Shown: positions 60,301 through 64,000 of the stretch, piece by piece
Position numbering within the stretch: position 1 is the first letter of the stretch
Layout of the letters: each line of letters starts with the position of its first letter
Assembly (NCBI RefSeq): GCF_020166515.1
Contig: NZ_JAINZT010000007.1
Location: 389,024-453,023 of the forward strand
Direction: 5' to 3'
From: Robertkochia flava
GTDB lineage: Bacteria; Bacteroidota; Bacteroidia; Flavobacteriales; Flavobacteriaceae
Length of the DNA: 64,000 nucleotides
The notes under the pieces: model-generated
Told to the model about the DNA's origin: nothing
Seen by the model: only the letters and a program-made list of their open reading frames with translations
Database searches by the model: none
Position numbers and translations under genes: made by a program

Positions 60301-61563
60301 ATGGCAGCAGTTTCATTTGCAATGCCGGAAATCGCTGATGTGAGAAAAGCCGCGGCTACCCTTGAGGGGGTGGCCGCGGTTACCCCTCTCATGTTGAGCA
60401 GGAGGTATTCAAGAATGTACGATTCCCGGGTTTTCCTGAAAAGGGAAGACCTCCAGGAAGTGCGTTCTTATAAGATAAGAGGGGCATATAATAAAATGAG
60501 ATCGCTTACCGCTGAAGAGCGGGAACGCGGGGTGGTCTGCGCTTCTGCCGGAAATCACTCCCAGGGGGTAGCCTTTTCCTGCAGGGAACTGCGGGTAAGA
60601 GGTACCATCTTTATGCCTGCACCTACTCCCGTTCAAAAGATCGACCAGGTGCGCATGTTCGGAGAAGACCAGGTAGAGATCATCCTTGTCGGGGATACCT
60701 TTGACGATGCCTTTAAGGCTTCCATGGAATATTGCCGGGAGAACAGCAAGGTATTTGTGCATCCCTTTGACGACGATAAGGTGATCGAAGGACAGGCCAC
60801 CGTAGGCCTGGAGATCCTCGAGCAAACCAAGGACCACCTGGATTATGTATTTGTTCCCGTAGGAGGTGGCGGACTGGCATCGGGTATTCTCAGTGTTTTT
60901 CACCTATTGTCGCCCAATACCCGCATCATCGGGGTGGAGCCCGAAGGGGCACCTTCCATGAAAACCTCCCTTCAGCATGGTATTAATACCGAATTGCAGG
61001 AGATCGATAAGTTTATTGACGGAGCAGCTGTTCAAAAGGTGGGCGACCGGAATTTCGATATCTGTAAGAACTTTTTATACCAGATGGTAACCGTACCCGA
61101 GGGAAGGGTATGCCAGGAGATCCTGGACCTTTACAACAAGGATGCTATCGTGGTGGAGCCTGCAGGGGCACTGACCTTATCGGCTCTTTCTCTTTTTGCG
61201 GATGAGATCCGGGGGAAGAACGTGGTTTGTGTGGTAAGCGGCAGCAATAACGATATCACCCGTACGGCAGAGATCAAGGAAAGAGCTTTGCTCTATGCCA
61301 GGTTAAAGCATTATTTTATCATACGCTTCCCCCAGCGGGCAGGCGCTTTAAAAGAATTTGTAGCCGAGATCCTCGGTCCTTCAGACGATATCACCTATTT
61401 CCAGTATGCTAAAAAGCACGCCAGGGAGAATGGTCCTGCCGTGGTAGGGATCGAACTGAAAAGTGAACAAGATCTCGACCCTCTGATTGCCAGGATGAAG
61501 GAGCATAATTTCTACGGAGATTACCTCAATAATAAACCAGACCTTTTTCAGTACCTCGTCTGA
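60301..61563 (+). CDS. ilvA: threonine dehydratase IlvA
   Basis: PLP-dependent biosynthetic enzyme of 420 residues starting isoleucine synthesis from threonine. The cofactor lysine is K58 in RSYKIRGAYN, and the glycine-rich phosphate loop is VPVGGGGLASG. One C-terminal ACT-like regulatory domain (about 325-420) is present, against two in E. coli IlvA, so isoleucine feedback may differ. It is last in the operon, 11 bases after ilvC. No leu genes are in the window. Confidence 0.94.
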   Translation: MAAVSFAMPEIADVRKAAATLEGVAAVTPLMLSRRYSRMYDSRVFLKREDLQEVRSYKIRGAYNKMRSLTAEERERGVVCASAGNHSQGVAFSCRELRVRGTIFMPAPTPVQKIDQVRMFGEDQVEIILVGDTFDDAFKASMEYCRENSKVFVHPFDDDKVIEGQATVGLEILEQTKDHLDYVFVPVGGGGLASGILSVFHLLSPNTRIIGVEPEGAPSMKTSLQHGINTELQEIDKFIDGAAVQKVGDRNFDICKNFLYQMVTVPEGRVCQEILDLYNKDAIVVEPAGALTLSALSLFADEIRGKNVVCVVSGSNNDITRTAEIKERALLYARLKHYFIIRFPQRAGALKEFVAEILGPSDDITYFQYAKKHARENGPAVVGIELKSEQDLDPLIARMKEHNFYGDYLNNKPDLFQYLV

Positions 61564-61679
61564 GGCTCTAACGTTTGCGTAGAAAAGTCGGCCAAAATCT
61601 TTGATTTAAAGGGAGCTATTCGCGAAATTTAGACTTTGCACGGGAGAGAGTTCCCGAGACGACCAATTAAAATTTTATT

Positions 61680-63275
61680 ATGAAGACAGAAACCAAAAAC
61701 GCTATACCGGAAGCTTTTAAAATTACCGAACCTTTACAACAGGATACCTGGCTGGTAAACGGGGAACTCAAAAAATGGGAAGGAAAAACCACAGAGGTAT
61801 TTTCTACCATTTCCTCTGAAGGCGACGATACGCCTACCTTGCTGGGATCTATCCCCTATATGGGAGAACCGGAAGCCAACCTCGCCTTGGAGGCTGCCGG
61901 ACGGGCTTTTGACAAGGGTAAAGGTCTGTGGCCCACCATGAAGGTGGCCGATCGGGTGGCCTGTATGGAGAAGTTCGTAAAGCAAATGGAGAAAAAGCGG
62001 GAAGAGGTGGTGAAGTACCTGATGTGGGAGATCGGGAAAACCCTTCCGGATTCGAGAAAGGAATTCGACCGTACCGTTGAATACATCTACGATACTATTG
62101 AAGATTATAAGCAACTGGACCGGGATTCGGCCAACTTTAAAAAGCGGGATGGCATCTACGCCCATATCCGCCGTGGCCCCCTGGGAATCGTATTGTGCCT
62201 GGGGCCGTATAATTACCCCCTTAACGAAACCTTTGCCCTGCTTATTCCAGCCCTGATCATGGGGAATACCGCCATCTTTAAACCTGCAAAACACGGAGTA
62301 CTCCTTATCAGTCCGTTGCTGGAAGCTTTTAAGACCAGTTTTCCGAGAGGGGTGGTCAACATCGTTTACGGCAGGGGCAGGGAAGTGGCCGCTCCCATCA
62401 TGCGTTCCGGACGCATCGATGTGCTCGCCCTTATCGGGAACAGTAAATCGGCTGTGGCCCTTCAGGATCAGCACCCGTATAAGAACCGTCTTCGACTGGT
62501 ACTGGGCCTTGAGGCCAAGAACCCGGCCATCGTTCTGCCGGACGCCGATCTTGACCTGACCATAGACGAGTGTATTTCCGGTACCCTTTCCTTTAACGGA
62601 CAGCGGTGTACGGCTCTGAAACTGGTGTATGTGCATGAGGAGATCGCCGAGGAGTTTAACCGCAGGTTTGCGGAGAGGGTCGATCAGCTCAGGTTCGGAA
62701 ACCCCTGGGAAGAAGGGGTACAGCTTACCCCACTTCCGGAACCCGGAAAGCCTGATTACATCAAGGAGCTTATTGACGATGCCAAAAAGCACGGAGCAAA
62801 GATCCTGAACAAGAAGGGTGGAAAGAAATCTGCCAACTATATCTATCCCGCCGTACTTTATCCGGTTAACAAGGATATGCGGGTGTATGCAGAAGAGCAG
62901 TTTGGCCCGGTGATCCCGGTGATCCCCTTTAAGGAGATCGATGAGCCTATCAATGATATTGCCGACTCCAACTACGGGCAGCAGGTAAGTCTGTTCGGAA
63001 AGGATATCCGTACCCTGGCGCCCCTTATCGACACCCTGGTGAACCTGGTGTGCAGGGTAAACCTGAACAGTTCGTGTCAGCGTGGCCCTGATGTGTATCC
63101 TTTTACCGGTCGTAAAGACTCGGCCGTGAGTACCTTGAGCGTGCACGATGCGCTGAGGTCGTTCTCGATCCGGACTTTCGTGGCCTCCAAGGATACGGAA
63201 TACAACAACAGGATCCTAAACGACCTGCTGGGCAGCAAGGCCTCGAACTTTGTGAGCACGGATTATATTTTGTAG
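61680..63275 (+). CDS. gapN: NADP-dependent non-phosphorylating glyceraldehyde-3-phosphate dehydrogenase
   Basis: Aldehyde dehydrogenase of 531 residues resembling GapN, which oxidises glyceraldehyde 3-phosphate directly to 3-phosphoglycerate while making NADPH. E278 in [11 protein letters not shown] and C310 in [14 protein letters not shown] are the catalytic pair. [22 protein letters not shown] binds the cofactor and [21 protein letters not shown] is a family landmark near the C-terminus. It has its own 116-base upstream space, in which TAGACTTTG near 61630-61638 is a possible imperfect -7 box. The stop borders a tandem repeat. Confidence 0.88.
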   Translation: MKTETKNAIPEAFKITEPLQQDTWLVNGELKKWEGKTTEVFSTISSEGDDTPTLLGSIPYMGEPEANLALEAAGRAFDKGKGLWPTMKVADRVACMEKFVKQMEKKREEVVKYLMWEIGKTLPDSRKEFDRTVEYIYDTIEDYKQLDRDSANFKKRDGIYAHIRRGPLGIVLCLGPYNYPLNETFALLIPALIMGNTAIFKPAKHGVLLISPLLEAFKTSFPRGVVNIVYGRGREVAAPIMRSGRIDVLALIGNSKSAVALQDQHPYKNRLRLVLGLEAKNPAIVLPDADLDLTIDECISGTLSFNGQRCTALKLVYVHEEIAEEFNRRFAERVDQLRFGNPWEEGVQLTPLPEPGKPDYIKELIDDAKKHGAKILNKKGGKKSANYIYPAVLYPVNKDMRVYAEEQFGPVIPVIPFKEIDEPINDIADSNYGQQVSLFGKDIRTLAPLIDTLVNLVCRVNLNSSCQRGPDVYPFTGRKDSAVSTLSVHDALRSFSIRTFVASKDTEYNNRILNDLLGSKASNFVSTDYIL

Positions 63276-63276
63276 T

Positions 63277-63475
63277 GAGGGGTGATGCGAGATGTGTGAT
63301 GAGTGAAGTGTGAAGTGTGAGGGCGTGATGTGTGATGTGTGATGTGTGATGCGTGATGAGTGATGTGTGATGCGTGATGCGTGATGAGGGATGAGTGAAG
63401 TGTGAGGGCGTGATGTGTGATGTGTTAGGCGAGCTGCGTGGTGAGTGATGTGTGAAGCGAGATGAGTGAAGGAGC
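63277..63475. repeat. heptad repeat (GTGATGT and variants) after gapN
   Basis: Some 28 degenerate copies of a 7-nt unit (GTGATGT, GTGATGC, GTGAAGT, GTGAGGG) start directly after the gapN stop codon. A palindrome CCTGCTAGCAGG follows at 63483-63494. No gene-like frame is convincing on either strand. Confidence 0.85.
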
Positions 63476-63534
63476 AAATTTACCTGCTAGCAGGCAGGGG
63501 TGAAAAGTGCCGAAGCTGGTAGCGACTGCAACCA

Positions 63535-63851
63535 TCTATAATTTATCATCAATAATCTATAATTCCCGACTTCGTACTTTCGTGCCCTCCATTAAGGAGA
63601 TCGCCACGTCGCTCCGCTCCTCGCGAAGACGACCTGGTTTATAATTTCATGCCCGACAGCCCTTCAAGTCTGAAATTGATAATGGAGGAGGAGCAAAGGA
63701 GCGAAGGAGTGAAGGAGTGAAGGAGGGTAGTCCTGAAACTAGTAGAATTCCATCCAACTATAATTTATCATCGATAATCTATAATCCTTTGTCTCGTGCC
63801 TGTATTAAGGAGATTGCCACATCAGGGCAAAGCCCTGACTCGCAATGACGT
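63535..63851. repeat. two copies of a composite intergenic repeat with an octamer array between
   Basis: Copy 1 (63535-63635) and copy 2 (63758-63851) share CTATAATTTATCATC then ATAATCTATAAT, and then ATTAAGGAGAT(C/T)GCCAC. Copy 2 has a TCAGGGC / GCCCTGA hairpin and ends CTCGCAATGACG; copy 1 has a CGCTCCGCTCCTCGCG core. Between them (63680-63727) are GGAGTGAA octamers. The family of GCCAC...TCGCAATGACG repeats is common in intergenic DNA of many bacteria. Confidence 0.8.
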
Positions 63852-64000
63852 GTTCATTCCCCATTCACAATTAATTGAACATCCCTAAATAGTGTTGACC
63901 GGTTTTTGACTTAAATTTTCATTATTAAAAATAGTGATTACTTCCCGTTCTTCTTTCTTTGTATGTTGACATTGCTGTTTAAATAAAGAAGGAGGAGTTC
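63852..64000 (+). other. upstream region of a gene beyond the window
   Basis: AT-rich, without repeats. GGAGGAG at 63991-63997 looks like a ribosome binding site for a plus-strand gene starting just past the end. TTGAC occurs at 63895 and 63965, but a Bacteroidota -7 box is not evident. Confidence 0.35.

Noticed and set aside
61734..63146. 470-codon minus-strand open frame
   Set aside because: It is antisense to gapN; the plus-strand protein has a complete aldehyde dehydrogenase active site, so the reverse frame is a compositional shadow.
63277..63475. Possible CRISPR array
   Set aside because: The units are 7 nt and continuous, without spacers of 25-40 bases, and no cas genes are nearby.

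Overview
The window looks like chromosome from a member of the Bacteroidota, most likely a marine Flavobacteriaceae. The evidence is family content: an N-succinylornithine-type carbamoyltransferase inside an arg/pro cluster, a LolA–LptG–FtsK neighbourhood, a DUF6952–thioredoxin–peroxiredoxin cluster, TPR-linked class III cyclases, weak Shine-Dalgarno sequences and TAnnTTTG-like -7 boxes. The assignment below phylum level is inference. No rRNA, tRNA, CRISPR array, phage or transposase gene was recognised.

Layout. 1-8192 (minus): lipid and envelope genes (LptF/G-type permease, LolA), ftsK, dgkA, tpx, then a redox operon (peroxiredoxin, thioredoxin, DUF6952) and an NhaC antiporter. 8440-9399: UDP-glucuronate decarboxylase. 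9476-22348 (minus): proline and arginine biosynthesis, read in the order GNAT-argG-argC-proC-argD-argF'-argB-argE-argH, then proC-proA-proB. An Arg-rich leader peptide precedes the arg genes and a nine-codon leader with competing hairpins precedes proCAB. 22693-31579: pabB, a lipase-like hydrolase, tilS, a CocE-type hydrolase, a sodium/solute symporter and a small regulator/membrane-protein pair. 32490-37158: comM/yifB, rlpA, a serine hydrolase and a cyclase-family lipoprotein.

37192-44908 (minus) is the most unusual block. It holds three paralogous membrane adenylate cyclases with exported TPR sensor regions, interleaved with three members of a small uncharacterised protein family ending in IDP(D/E)(I/L)R. 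Those three are predicted to sit in three different compartments. One cyclase carries an in-frame TGA inside its signal-peptide codons. 45216-46403 is an MFS transporter broken by one amber codon. 46658-51231 is a 5-oxoproline operon: a DUF2891 lipoprotein, an Nramp-like transporter lacking the metal-binding motifs, and pxpA-pxpB-pxpC.

51290-54272 (minus) carries an unknown gene, a nitroreductase and an aldehyde dehydrogenase. 54332-61563 is the ilvD-B-N-C-A operon, preceded by two complete tandem transcription attenuators, each with an Ile/Val-rich leader peptide and an intrinsic terminator. gapN follows, and the window ends in about 700 bases of repeats.

Short-period tandem repeats (mostly 7 nt, also 6 and 8 nt), some with a GC-rich palindromic module, fill several intergenic spaces and run up to or into gene 3' ends. 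Three genes show decay marks: the in-frame TGA of the first cyclase, the amber codon in the MFS gene and a lost N-terminus in a four-helix-bundle gene.
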